Source of the DNA: Antedon mediterranea
Taxonomy: Eukaryota > Echinodermata > Crinoidea > Comatulida > Antedonidae
Direction of reading: 5' to 3'
DNA: 64,000 bases
NCBI RefSeq assembly: GCF_964355755.1
Contig: NC_092674.1
Span: forward strand, 5,649,001 to 5,713,000
Part shown: positions 24,871 through 36,335 of the stretch, piece after piece
Numbering within the stretch: position 1 is the stretch's first letter
Layout: every line of letters begins with the position of its first letter
The notes under the pieces: generated by a model
Told to the model about the DNA's origin: nothing
Database searches by the model: none
The model's input: the letters and a program-made list of their open reading frames with translations, nothing else
Translations under genes and position numbers: made by a program

Positions 24871-25128
24871 TCATAAAAAATCTAAAAATTCTATTTAAAA
24901 ATGTTAATAAAAAATATAATATTTAATAAAAAATATAATATTTTTTATAAATTGTATAACATAATTATGTAGCAAGACAACATAAAATATCGTAAACCCC
25001 AGAAGGGAAAAACCTTGACTCAAATTCTTAATTATGATTATTATTGTGTCAAATTCATATTGCGATACATAATAATTATGCAACGATATACCACAGAGCA
25101 GCTACATCAAATTACATTTTTCTTGTAG

Positions 25129-25188
25129 GAATATTGAGAAGTGATTGTGTTGCGCTTGAAGAACAGTATCAAGACGTTGAGATATTGT
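25129..25188 (+). CDS. Candidate 60-nt exon, unidentified gene
   Basis: The acceptor ATTACATTTTTCTTGTAG ends at 25128. The donor GTGAGTAA begins at 25189. Both are close to consensus. Only one frame is open: two bases complete a split codon, then ILRSDCVALEEQYQDVEIL, then one base is left over. The length is a multiple of three with identical in and out phases, so the exon could be skipped without a frameshift. Its GC content and codons stand out from the flanking AT-rich DNA. I do not recognise the peptide. It cannot follow the 9168 candidate directly: the 45-nt form mismatches in phase, and the 52-nt form would create a stop at the junction. Confidence 0.5.
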
Positions 25189-25189
25189 G

Positions 25190-28100
25190 TGAGTAATTTT
25201 ATAATTTGGATTTCAAATGATGCACATCGTTAAAGGTGTACGTAGCAAGTGATCTAATATTTCAATTGAATACTAAAAAACCTCGAAAAGAAGGGTGGCT
25301 TCTTTTTTTAGTACTCTTTGATGGGCTTCTTTTCTAGATGGGATTCTTTTCGAGATTGCAAACCAAAACGAGAGGCTACATGTTGAGATGAGGTTTTACG
25401 AAATGTATAAATAGAGCTGAAATGAACTACAGTGATAAATTTATACTAGAAGTTAATCCCAGTTTTCTAGATTTATTTCTCGTTCTGGTCACATCATTGA
25501 TATTTATTTTGTTCATGCATGTATGAAAAAATAAAGTAACATTGTAAGAGCTGAGAAGAAATGGAACAGGGCAACTTTAGAAATAGTGTTGCCCTATAAT
25601 GTAATAGATAATAAGATAAGAAAAAGGGGGTATTATTTTGTAAATAGTGCCTTAGAGAAGTTATAATATAATTGCTTACTATAAACAATTATATTTAAAG
25701 AAATATTTTTTTTTTACATAGATAATGCTATATTTTCTGCTAACAATTTCTCTGCAAGGAATCCCAAAATGTGAAGTACACAAGTGAATCGGCCGTCTTT
25801 TCTTGATTTTAATTAAGAAGGTATAGTAAGCTCATTTTAAAATCTAAAACATTGAGAGAGGAGTTGTTTTGTCATTAGAAAAAATTCAGAGATCGATAGC
25901 CAAGAATCTTAATCACCAAGCTTCAACAAAATATAAAAAATTTTTTTTAAATTTTACTATGAGTGTTTAATCTTCCAGTCTCATGATTGGATTCGTAGAC
26001 ATTTGACATTAGAATGCTAAAAACTTCTGATAGGCTTATCTGTCCACCCACCATTCAGCAGTAAGTGTAATCTTCTTTCCAAATACATAAATTCAAACCT
26101 GCAAAAAATGAAAATTTACAGAAAGTTAACTTCTTTCATATAATCGTGATAAAATAATTCAATTACTAGTATATCTTGCAAAATATAAACCTCCAAAAAA
26201 CATTTAAAAAAAACCATTTTGCCTCAACCCACGTACAACTACAGGAAGAGTGTATGTGATAGAGTGCAACAGTTATAGTCTCAGACTGTGTCACCTAGAC
26301 ACCATGTAGTTTCTCTTTAAGGCGTCTCTTGGATGATTATACATGGGAAAAAGCGCAAATAGCAGATGTAACTTCACGATAGTTATTCACATTGGTGATA
26401 TTTTGTCAAAACTTTCTGTTTATACTCTCTTCTGGTTTCACATTTAAAAGTTTTTTTAAATATATTTTTATATTTGGCTTAAATGAAATCACATAGGTAT
26501 ATTAGTATATTTGACTCAACACTCTTAATAATGATACGGGCTTGTACCAAGCACTTAATGCTTTCTACAGCTCATTACATTTTCCACGACTTAGTTTATA
26601 CCTGTCAGAGTCTATCCTATGAGATTGCTAAATGCTGCACCCATGAAATTCTCAAAACTAACTTCCGTTGTTAATTTGAAATGCAACAATTATGCGTTAT
26701 TCATTGCGATTTAAAGCGATTTCTGTGTTAACTTCGTTGGCCTGTTAGCCATGCGATAATGTAATTTGTATTAGCATGCGAATACTTGTTTTCTTTTGTG
26801 ATTTATATTTAGAAACTGTCACGATTTGAATAATAGTCATCAATTAGAGGTCTGTACAACATAGATCATACTTGCAGGTCGTAACATTATGACCCAAACC
26901 AATTATTTTTATGCCCGAGTCACCTAATTTGAAAACTCTTATGGCACATACATTTCTAGCAAATGTATTTATCCTTTTTAATATTGATTAAATATTGAAA
27001 TATAAATTTGACAGGAATCAGAAACTCAAAACCACCCAGTGATATACTGAAAATTAATTCATTAAAAAATTGGAAAAAAGAGATTGGAAATCACTCTTAT
27101 TTTCTATAAATATATTGCCTATTTGTTGATTAGGTTTTACTTGTTTCTTTTCAATATTTTGTTTGTGCGAGTAACTCAAATCTTCATTAGAAGTATTAAT
27201 TTCATGTTGTGCGTTACAACTATTTAAAAAGTAAGTGGGGTTGTTATCAATGTTGTTGCTAAGGTTTATATGTTACAATAAGCAATAGAAATTTTAAAAC
27301 CGGAGCCACCCTTTAAGTTAGAATTATGAAGATACAGTGATTTTAGCCATGTATGAATTGTATAGGAAATGACAGTACAATTAGATCTCCTTTATGTGCC
27401 TCATAGATACATTTGTTGGCAAAAAAAGTATTATCATTTAGAGTACCTAATAAAAAAGAGATAGAAGAAGTAGAACAAATAAACAAGATAACAATGAATG
27501 TTATTAATCCGAGAGAACCAGACTTAATATAATTTGTACTAAATTCTGGCGCCAAACTAAGTAACACGATAATGTGATGACAATGGATTCAACAGTAAAT
27601 TTAAAAACATAATTCATAATATCTATTCCATATGATTGTATCAATTACAACTTAAATATTCAATAATAGGATAACATTACACTAAAAAATCACACAATTA
27701 ATAAAATTCTTTATTTTACAATTAGAGCTCATTCAAAAAATATCTATTACCACATTTAGAGGTATTACAGAGCATTTCATGTATCTCTTCTACCAATGTG
27801 ATGTTTGAGATATTGGAATGGGTTTGCATTGTTTATACCTACTAGTGATGGTCTGCATGTTTTTAAAAGCCAAATATATCCACATTGCCTCTAGAAGCAA
27901 CTAACTCCTAATTAAACTGAACCTAAGCTCCTAAAGAAGCTAAACAAACCTACTAATACTCTCTTCCACTGAACAAATAACATTCGGCCGATTTTGTTGG
28001 TGGCTGTAAATGATGGATACCACCGGGATAGTTTGTTTAAGAAAGATTTTGACACAGATGTAAGAACAACTGTAATTTCATAATGCACAGGAAGCATCTA

Positions 28101-30218
28101 AATGTTTTCTGCATTTACAGCGTCTCTACTACAAATCACCATATATTGATTCATAATTCTTTGCATTACCGATAAATGTTCTATATCCATTTTGATAAGT
28201 ATAAATAGAATTAGCCTAAAGTCTAGCCTACCGTATCCATAGCGTAAACCTTTTATATAAACTGTATAGGCGCCATTGAAGTATACCTATTACATTTGCA
28301 TGTAATTTGATTTTGTAATACGTAAATATACATTTAAATTGATTGAATTCCTGATGATTTAAGATTTCTACTATTCTCACTGTAGCTGTTTGAATAAATA
28401 AATAGTAATCAGCTAGAGTTCACAAACAGCTACTGCTTCTTTGAAATACTGTAATTTGTGTATGTATATATATCTGTTTTTAGAAACTTGTTTGTTCATT
28501 TTTCTATATAGGTTTTTAAAATGCTGAGAATTCTTAATGTAGAAAACAATGACTGATTGAGATGTGCCATTGGTAAGTAAAAGTTTAATTATATATATCC
28601 AAGTCATTGGTTAGCAAATGCAGTATACATATCCATTCTGCAGAAAGTACTGGTTAATATATACATTTGTAACTTTTGGTCTGCTATTTTTTCGTTATCA
28701 CAGATTTTTATCTCATCTTATTTCCAATATGTAGAAAATATCCAATATATATGTCAGTTTACTCTATGCCTGTAAATTTATATATTATATTATAAAGTGG
28801 AAAAGTTTCTGGTTGGTGTATTCAAATTAGCTTATTACCTAACTCTAATTTAGTCAGCTACTTTAGCAATTAGTTCAACGCTTCTCTGGACAAAGTTTAG
28901 CAATAATACACATTGAAACACCTGAAAAGTTCTTTGCATGGCTGCACTAGATTCCTGTTGTAAACCAACTTATTATGTACCGATATTGTATCATGATACA
29001 AGAAGTGTATGTAAAACATACAACCAAGGATGTTCATCTGGATATTATATTTGTCTATATACCTAAACATTACATATGCCCTGTTTCAATGCTTTTGAAC
29101 ACCTGAAAAGTTCATTGAATGTATCAAACGGTGGCATATTCAATTATAGAATTCAGAAATTGATTTGAGAACAAGTCAAATTAGGTAGGTTACGGTTTGC
29201 TCCAGTATTGTACCTTAGGGTTTCTTTTCTGCACTCTAATGCCCGCTGTGTATCAAAACATGGATTTAATTTTTAAACAAATACTTTAAGATGGCTACTA
29301 TTAAATGTGGTTTTTATCTGAAAACTTTTCATTTTTCAGAGCAGACTCGCTTGTCTTGTCTAATTTCCATTAAATGTCCAGATTTTTAATTTAAAAAATA
29401 ACTTAAAGACGATTTACATGAACTGAACAATGAATTGAGGTCAGTGTGAATCTCGAGAGAGGGTTAATCATAATCAGGACCAGTGCTTATTTCAAATGGT
29501 ATTCTCATGTTGGGGCATGGTTTGTCGCTCTGAGGTTACTGGTTTAATTCCTGTGTGGAGTGTTGGGAGATGTGAGATGTTGGCAGGGTGCTTAATTGAC
29601 TCATTGGGAGGTTAATCTCTTCATTGAATGTTCTTCACAAAAACTTTTGTGTATATTTAATTTTGCTACTGCTTTTAATATATTTCTGGCAAAATGTTTT
29701 ATTAATGCAAGCTACTATAACGGCTAGCACTGTAGCCTACTACAATGTAACAGGAAGAACAAGGTACTGTAATTAGACAATTAGTTTACTTAAAGAAATT
29801 AAAATGACAGCTGCATTAAAGTTGGGAAGAAAAAGTTAAGACAACAAATAAAAAGAATTAGAATACAGACATGTTTGCAAGAAGCTTTTATCGATATCAC
29901 AGAGGATGGGAAGATGTTTGTAGAGAAGAGGTGTGGATTGTCACAGGCATGCACTAGCCTACTTTGTTTACATATTTGTAGTATTTCGGGCATGAACTGT
30001 TAAAGTTTAAGAATGAAAATATGACATTTATTTAATTATAAGGCATGTATAATTTAAAAACACATTTCCATCATTTCATTCAGTTGTGTTCAGCATATTT
30101 CATACATTTAGTATGTAATTGCTTCCCATATTGTATGTGTGAGTGGAATACATTAGATATGAGATCCATGAGGAATAATATCGAACATGACTGTTTTAGT
30201 AATAAGTAATTATGTTGT
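25190..30218. other. Long non-coding stretch; possible SINE remnant at ~29500-29600
   Basis: No supported exon. At about 29505-29560, CTGAGGTTACTGGTTTAATTCC resembles a tRNA B-box region and is followed by a GTGTTGGGAGATG tail, so it may be a decayed tRNA-derived SINE. Positions 25270-25355 contain a loose inverted repeat (CCTCGAAAAGAAG and CTTTTCGAGATT) around two GGCTTCTTTT words. ACACCTGAAAAGTTC occurs twice (28918 and 29100). The rest is AT-rich with no recognised content. Confidence 0.4.
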
Positions 30219-31044
30219 CCAGGCCCGTAGTCAGGGGTTTTTGGGGGGTTCGGGCGAAACCCCCTTTTACCAGCGAACGCCCCTCTTACCCCCTTGAAAA
30301 ACAAAGGCCCCACTTACAAAATCCTGCAATTAATTATCAATTATAGCAGATTTTTTGGTCATTTTACTTCTATTGACTACTAATTTCTATAATACTGTAG
30401 TGTACTATATAATTTCTCTGCGAAACTCAGATTTTAGTAGGTAAAAAATGTGTCTGTAAGCTGATTAAAACAATCGAAATTGCTCTGAGACCAAGCTTCG
30501 AAGGGCCTTCGGTTCCTGGTTGATTGATTGATTTTATTCGATATTCATACACAAAAGTTAAAATATACAATGTACAAAAAGAATACCAGGATAACCCATT
30601 AAGTCGACAAATAAAAAGTAAACTTATTTCCAATGGGGTCCAATCCGTATTAACTGAAAAAGTGAGTGGTTGGGCCTAGTACAATATATCATTAAGTTGG
30701 ACGCAGTAAAAATGGAAAAACAAGAAAATACATATAAGACAAGATAACATCAAAAAACAATATTAAAAAATAACTTAATTAAACTGATATTCCAAGCTGT
30801 TTATTATTAAAATATTCTTTAAGTTTTATTTTGAAGTTGCATTATTTTGTATTGATTTGAGTGAATTGGGGAGCCTGTTCCAGTCACGGATACCTAAGAA
30901 ATAAAAAGTCGAATCGTTAACGCCAGTCCCCTGGACCCCAACGGAGGCCCTTGGCGGCCCCAAGCCTACAGTTGCTCCCTGCGCTCGCAAAATAATTAGT
31001 GTCAAGAAAACCACCTCTCTGATGCATTCTGGCTACGGGCCTGT
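30219..31044. mobile_element. Inverted-repeat DNA element (CAGGCCCGTAGYCAG ends) split by a LINE fragment
   Basis: The left end CAGGCCCGTAGTCAGGGG and the right end CTGGCTACGGGCCTG form a 15-bp inverted repeat with one mismatch. The flanking halves (about 30219-30350 and 30930-31044) are G/C-richer. They include GTTCGGGCGAAACCCCC on the left, and CTTGGCGGCCCC and CCCTGCGCTCGC on the right. A retrotransposon tail occupies the middle (separate entry). No transposase is present. The target duplication is unclear: TTGT adjoins both ends but longer matches fail. A decayed relative lies at 13869. Confidence 0.7.
30518..30930 (-). mobile_element. 5'-truncated non-LTR retrotransposon (C-terminal reverse transcriptase tail)
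   Basis: The minus strand encodes STFYFLGIRDWNRLPNSLKS, then IQNNATSK, a stop, and NLKNILIINSLEYQFN. The 'RDWNRLPNSL' motif and the following short Lys-rich segment are characteristic of the extreme C-terminus of CR1/L2/Jockey-like ORF2 proteins. One in-frame stop shows decay. Beyond lies an A-rich 3' UTR and a terminal AATC microsatellite (plus strand TGATTGATTGATTTT at about 30520), as expected for a LINE tail. Only the last ~400 bp was inserted, which is typical of aborted target-primed reverse transcription. The upstream boundary near 30930 is approximate. Confidence 0.75.
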
Positions 31045-32011
31045 TGTGTGTGATGAATGCATCTCATACACATTAAATTAAATTGTATTGTTTGCTGTTT
31101 TGCTCATCATATGGTTTTGTTTTCAATTTCTTTAGTAGTTACGTTCATTACTATGCCTAAGCCCACCAATACATACTCAACTCCCTGTGGTGTTGTCTCA
31201 TAATGTTACAGGTGCTATCAATGTATTGGCTTTCATATTTCTCCTTTACCTACTTATATACCTGGGTAGAAAAAGGCTTTGCAATAAACTGCATTGGCAA
31301 ATATTTTGAGAAATCATCCAGGGTGGGTCTTAACCTCGCAACCCTAATTATCTGTCAAGTGTGAGCTTTAACCAGAACCGCTGAGCCTACAGTGCCGCCA
31401 TATGAGGATCTATTGACAACATTGGACAGTTTTTTTAGATAATAAACCTATATCATGACCGTAACTGATTGTTGAAGTGGTGCTGAAGCGAACACAGATA
31501 GAACATCTGGTAGGTGTTCTGTGGATGTTCACCCAAACTTACAGTGAAAAATTACTGTAATATTTTTTAAATAGGTCGCGAAACATCTCTGTTTAAAAAA
31601 AACAATTCAGTCCAGATGACCATGCAATATTTTGCATTTATAATGACCACAAATAATAGACTAGGTCACAAAAACATCTAAACTAAACTTAATATATCTT
31701 AACTAATTATAATCATCCATTAATCATGATAATGTTGATAATTAACATTTTCATAATGTAATTTTAAAACTTAATTTGTAGTCAATTTACATGATAAATG
31801 TAAAGAATGCACACTTTCTTAACTTAACCTAACTTAATTTTTATTCATTTATTTATCGTTTCAAATCTAAATGTTGTAGTTGACAGAGGAGGTGTTTCTT
31901 TGTGCCATCTATCAAAATGTTGAAGTGCCAAGAGGTCAAGTAGAGTTACTGGTTTTAATCATTCAGAATATGTTACAGATTGAGGAAAAACCGTAGAATG
32001 AATGTGATTGA
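31045..32011. other. Non-coding flank with a decayed SINE at ~31240-31400
   Basis: TATATACCTGGGTAGAAAAAGG followed by AACCTCGCAACCCTAA...ACCGCTGAGCCTACAGTGCC parallels the SINE at 43780-44085 (TATACACCTGGGTGGAGAG ... GAACCTCGGTCTC). It is therefore probably an old minus-strand copy. The sequence immediately upstream of the 66-bp array (31.86-32.01 kb) is unique. It contains weak acceptor-like sites (ATCATTCAG, TGTTACAG) but has an in-frame stop at 32009-32011. Confidence 0.4.
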
Positions 32012-33211
32012 GAAATAGTTAAGAAAGATGACCAAAATGAAGAAGAGGATGTGTTAGATTTGAGGAGGATGGATGAGAAAGAGGTTAAGAAAGATGACCA
32101 AAATGAGGAAGAGGATGTGTTAGATTTGAGGAGGATGGATGAGAAAGAGGTTAAGAAAGATGACCAAAATGAGGAAGAGGATGTGTTAGATTTGAGGAGG
32201 ATGGATGAGAAAGAGGTTAAGAAAGATGACCAAAATGAGGAAGAGGATGTGTTAGATTTGAGGAGGATGGATGAGAAAGAGGTTAAGAAAGATTACCAAA
32301 ATGAGGAAGAGGATGTGTTAGATTTGAGGAGGATGGATGAGAAAGAGGTTAAGAAAGATGACCAAAATGAGGAAGAGGATGTGTTAGATTTGAGGAGGAT
32401 GGATGAGAAAGAGGTTAAGAAAGATTACCAAAATGAGGAAGAGGATGTGTTAGATTTGAGGAGGATGGATGAGAAAGAGGTTAAGAAAGATGACCAAAAT
32501 GAGGAAGAGGATGTGTTAGATTTGAGGAGGATGGATGAGAAAGAGGTTAAGAAAGATTACCAAAATGAGGAAGAGGATGTGTTAGATTTGAGGAGGATGG
32601 ATGAGAAAGAGGTTAAGAAAGATGACCAAAATGAAGAAGAGGATGTGTTAGATTTGAGGAGGATGGATGAGAAAGAGGTTAAGAAAGATGACCAAAATGA
32701 GGAAGAGGATGTGTTAGATTTGAGGAGGATGGATGAGAAAGAGGTTAAGAAAGATTACCAAAATGAGGAAGAGGATGTGTTAGATTTGAGGAGGATGGAT
32801 GAGAAAGAGGTTAAGAAAGATGACCAAAATGAGGAAGAGGATGTGTTAGATTTGAGGAGGATGGATGAGAAAGAGGTTAAGAAAGATTACCAAAATGAGG
32901 AAGAGGATGTGTTAGATTTGAGGAGGATGGATGAGAAAGAGGTTAAGAAAGATTACCAAAATGAGGAAGAGGATGTGTTAGATTTGAGGAGGATGGATGA
33001 GAAAGAGGTTAAGAAAGATTACCAAAATGAGGAAGAGGATGTGTTAGATTTGAGGAGGATGGATGAGAAAGAGGTTAAGAAAGATGACCAAAATGAGGAA
33101 GAGGATGTGTTACATTTGAGGAGGATGGATGAGAAAGAGGTTAAGAAAGATGACCAAAATAAGGATGACAATGTGTTAGATTTGAGGAGAATGGAAGAGA
33201 AAAAGGTTTGA
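32012..33211 (+). CDS. Open frame of 66-bp tandem repeats encoding a charged 22-residue unit
   Basis: Seventeen near-identical 66-bp units, plus partial ones at each end, encode VLDLRRMDEKEVKKD, then D or Y, then QNEEED. The frame is open from just after the stop at 32009-32011 to the TGA at 33209-33211. The first in-frame ATG is at 32069, and 32051 is a GTG. The Asp/Tyr position (GAC/TAC) reads D D D Y D Y D Y D D Y D Y Y Y D D across units. Otherwise units differ by a few changes (GAA/GAG, one Asp to His, a variant last unit). The protein would be very acidic/basic, Cys-free, without signal or membrane segments, and helical or disordered. There are no clear splice sites, and I know of no family. 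It may be a minisatellite that happens to be open or an exon of a repeat protein. Confidence 0.5.
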   Translation, partial: EIVKKDDQNEEEDVLDLRRMDEKEVKKDDQNEEEDVLDLRRMDEKEVKKDDQNEEEDVLDLRRMDEKEVKKDDQNEEEDVLDLRRMDEKEVKKDYQNEEEDVLDLRRMDEKEVKKDDQNEEEDVLDLRRMDEKEVKKDYQNEEEDVLDLRRMDEKEVKKDDQNEEEDVLDLRRMDEKEVKKDYQNEEEDVLDLRRMDEKEVKKDDQNEEEDVLDLRRMDEKEVKKDDQNEEEDVLDLRRMDEKEVKKDYQNEEEDVLDLRRMDEKEVKKDDQNEEEDVLDLRRMDEKEVKKDYQNEEEDVLDLRRMDEKEVKKDYQNEEEDVLDLRRMDEKEVKKDYQNEEEDVLDLRRMDEKEVKKDDQNEEEDVLHLRRMDEKEVKKDDQNKDDNVLDLRRMEEKKV

Positions 33212-33780
33212 GAAAGATTACCAAAAGGAGGATGAGGATGTGTTAGATTTGAGGAGGATGGATGAGAAAGAGGTTAAGAAAGATTACCAAAATGAGGATG
33301 TGTTAGATTTGAGGAGGATGGATGAGAAAGAGGTTAAGAAAGATGACCAAAATAAGGATGACAATGTGTTAGATTTGAGGAGAATGGAAGAGAAAAAGGT
33401 TTGAGAAAGATTACCAAAAGGAGGATGAGGATGTGTTAGATTTGAGGAGGATGGATGAGAAAGAGGTTAAGAAAGATTATCAAAATGAGGATGTGTTAGA
33501 TTTGAGGAGGATGGATGAGAAAGAGGTTAAGAAAGATGACCAAAATAAGGATGACAATGTGTTAGATTTAAGGAGAATGGAAGAGAAAAAGGTTTGAGAA
33601 AGATTACCAAAAGGAGGATGAGGATGTGTTAGATTTGAGGACGATGGATGAGAAAGAGGATGAGAAAGAGGTTGTTGAGAAGGAGGTTGAGAAAGATAGC
33701 CAAAATGAAGATAAGGATGTGTTAGATTTGAGGAGGATGGATGAGAAAGAGGTTGAGAAAGATTACCAAAATGAGGATGC
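32021..33780. repeat. 66-bp minisatellite array with degenerate 3' section
   Basis: This is the DNA-level description of the whole array. Perfect 66-bp periodicity runs from about 32021 to 33157. A higher-order 193-bp section follows, and then a diverged terminal section (33.62-33.78 kb) with in-frame insertions such as GAGGATGAGAAAGAGGTTG. Near-identity among central units and divergence at both ends is the usual signature of homogenisation by unequal exchange or replication slippage. Confidence 0.95.
33158..33640. repeat. 193-bp higher-order repeat carrying a frame-breaking insertion
   Basis: Starts at 33158, 33351 and 33544 (the third copy is partial) are exactly 193 bp apart. Each unit is 67 + 66 + 60 bp. 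The 67-bp subunit has one extra T (GGTTTGAG instead of GGTTAAG), which makes an immediate TGA. The 60-bp subunit lacks the GAAGAG hexamer. Because 193 is 3n+1, each copy shifts the reading frame. Confidence 0.9.
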
Positions 33781-33844
33781 AAATCGAAAAAGGTTATTTT
33801 GTAATGTTAAATTTTTGTGGGGAGAGATTCCTAACAACCATTAG
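33626..33844 (+). pseudogene. Detached 3' end of the charged-repeat open frame
   Basis: This segment is in the same reading frame as the main array, because the three +1 insertions add up to three. It encodes diverged units (LDLRTMDEKEDEKEVVEKEV, then EKDSQNEDKD, then another unit) and leaves the repeat into a unique tail, NRKRLFCNVKFLWGEIPNNH, before a TAG. It looks like the original C-terminus of the repeat frame, now cut off by the TGA codons at 33209 and in each 193-bp copy. No independent ATG precedes the repeat part, only a GTG. 'Pseudogene' holds only if the array was ever a gene. Confidence 0.35.
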
Positions 33845-36335
33845 TGTTATTTCTAAAATACATTTATTACATTTACGAAAAACATGACAATATGAAATGA
33901 ATATGGATAGGATTATAAAATATTCTATACAATGGTAAATATAAATAAAAATGAATGGTTATATTTTGTAGTATAAAAGAAGGATTATATTTTCATTGAT
34001 AAATTGTATAATATCCAGTGTGTACTCAATGTACAAACCATTGATGGATTTATTGAGCATCTACTAAGTATTTCTTGCGTAATGGCAGACAATACTGTCA
34101 TCATCACGCTTTAAACTATGTCAGAAAATACAGCACATCAGCATTTGTGACTCAAGAGTCCTTTTAAATTATTACTGAATTGAGCCGCAATTGCAATGCA
34201 AGTCCCTCCTTTATACAGATTCTTATTAAAAGTCGGCCTGCGGTGATGGAGTATGTAAAATGGGAAAATCAACGATCATAACCGACCATACGTATGACAG
34301 AAACTAAATTACAAATACTTGAGAATTATGCGTTTTATTTCTAAGCGGGGCAGCCTACCTAATTGTTCAATTAAGAATAACATATTTAAACAAGTTCTAC
34401 ACGTTTATCACAACTATTTTTTTTTATATAAACATGTCCTTTTTACTGTAGCTTCAGATGTAGTGTTCCAAAATAAAATAAATATTTTGAATATTTTCTT
34501 TTAAAATAAAAATCATTTTCACAGAAAATCTATATTGTTTTTATATATAACATAAGTTTGATATAAAAAATCATTTACATATCATTATAATACAAATACA
34601 GTATACTCAGTAAATTAAAAGAAAAAAAATTATATTAAAAATATATTTTTTTCATTTATTGTTTACCATCCTTAATTTTTGTTTGATATAAAATACTTAA
34701 ACATTGCATTTGTTCTTATAGTCTTTAGTATTGAAATATAAGTAAACATTATATTTAAGAAGAATTCAATTCAGTACACATTAAAGTTTTTAAGTTAAAG
34801 TTTTCAGTATAGCACATTGCACTGACAATTTATATTGTTTACCAGGTATATAGGTTACCATATTATGTCGTAGGCGGAATTGAAATTGACATTGTTTGAA
34901 ATAATATTTTGAACACTGTAGTGATGCCATGTTTTATTTCTTTCTTGCTAATAAATCGGTTGGTGATAAATTTTTCCCAACTAAAAGTACCGACTGAAGT
35001 CTCTCTCAGTTTGCGTAAAAGTGTTGGTTTTGAAAAATTATATATATATGGCCGACTTCTGTCGTAAACGATAATGTCAATTAGTCTTACATTCATCCGA
35101 ATGATGACTAAGCTAGGACTGTTTAAAACACCTTTGGCTGGTCCCAAAATTGACCAAGGGCATCTCTCGTCCAGTGCCTACCTTAACCATACCTTTGAAA
35201 ATATAGATCATAAGCATGATTTAACCACTCACCATTCTCCCCCCTACCCTCTTCCCCCACAGCCTCAAAACACCTCTTTTCTCACTTTAAATCCATCCCC
35301 CATGGAATATATATTATATTTTAACTGTTTATGTGTAAATCTACCTTGCTTTAAGTAGTTGAAATTGTCTATTTTTTATGTTTTTGCAATTTTCTCTCAA
35401 AAAATGATCTCAAACTATTTCACTTAAACAACCTGTCCATTTTCCTAATTGTTCACACATATGCACATTTACGTATGAAACAAAATTATTCTTTTTAAAT
35501 GAGATTTTCATAATGTACGAGTCTACAGGTAAAGGGATATGTGCTGATAATGACACCGGTTTCCGCGTTTAGATATACGTGTGATAACGATCGATACGTT
35601 ATACATTTTGTAAGAGTAGAACTTTGAAATTATAGAACGTTATTGTATATACCTTCTGAGTTTTCTTTCAGATTTAAACTAATTTATATATTTAATTTGT
35701 GAGTTGTGCATTTGTGATTAAATTTTTTTTAAACTCAAGAATTAGAAGTTATTGACATTTTTTATTAACTATATTTCTTTTTTTATCTGTTGTTTGAAAT
35801 TGAAAAAAATTAATTCCGATTAAACATTTTTAAAGATAACAACATGAATAAATGTGTACAACAATGTTCCACACATTTTAATTAAATTACTTTCAAATGG
35901 GATGTGTTAATTAAAAGGTGTCAAAATGCTTATTAAAAGCAATTTATTACAGTTAATTATATTTAGGAAATGAAATTTACTAATTAAGATAGTTAGGACT
36001 TTAATTATGAGAAGGTTATGTTGATCAACTAATAATAGGGTTTTTGCGTTCAATTAAGTACCACAGCATGCTTTATGCAAATGTGCCGGACAGCCATGTT
36101 TACAGTGTTAGAAAACGGTTTTTTTGCGTTAAAAAAAATATACACTTATATTATATAACATATTTGATATCTGTATGTCATTAATAGTTTTACACATTAT
36201 TGTAGAAATCAATCAAATATTTATTTTATTTGCATACTGCCCTCAATGGGTATAGCTAAAATCAATCAGAAACTACTGTATGTGTTTTTTTGTAAAATTA
36301 AAACCTGCGAATATTATGCAAAATATTTTGAATGG
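33845..36335. other. Non-coding, nothing recognised
   Basis: AT-rich DNA. Opposed open frames at 34863-35358 overlap each other and show no family features. The plus-strand one is Pro/Ser-rich because of a C-rich stretch (CATTCTCCCCCCTACCCTCTTCCCCC, about 35233-35260). Confidence 0.4.

Noticed and set aside
25967-26066. Exon with acceptor TAATCTTCCAG and donor GCA|GTAAGT
   Set aside because: All three frames between the sites contain stop codons.
28502-28570. Exon with acceptor TTTTTCTATATAG and donor TTG|GTAAGT
   Set aside because: Stops occur in every frame. The splice-like words appear to be chance in AT-rich DNA.
33480-33782. Minus-strand Ser/His/Pro-rich frame over the 3' end of the array
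   Set aside because: It is the antisense of the charged repeat. The apparent protein pattern is inherited from the tandem DNA unit.
34863-35358. Overlapping ~94-codon frames on both strands
   Set aside because: Neither has splice sites, recognisable domains or distinctive composition, and they cover each other.
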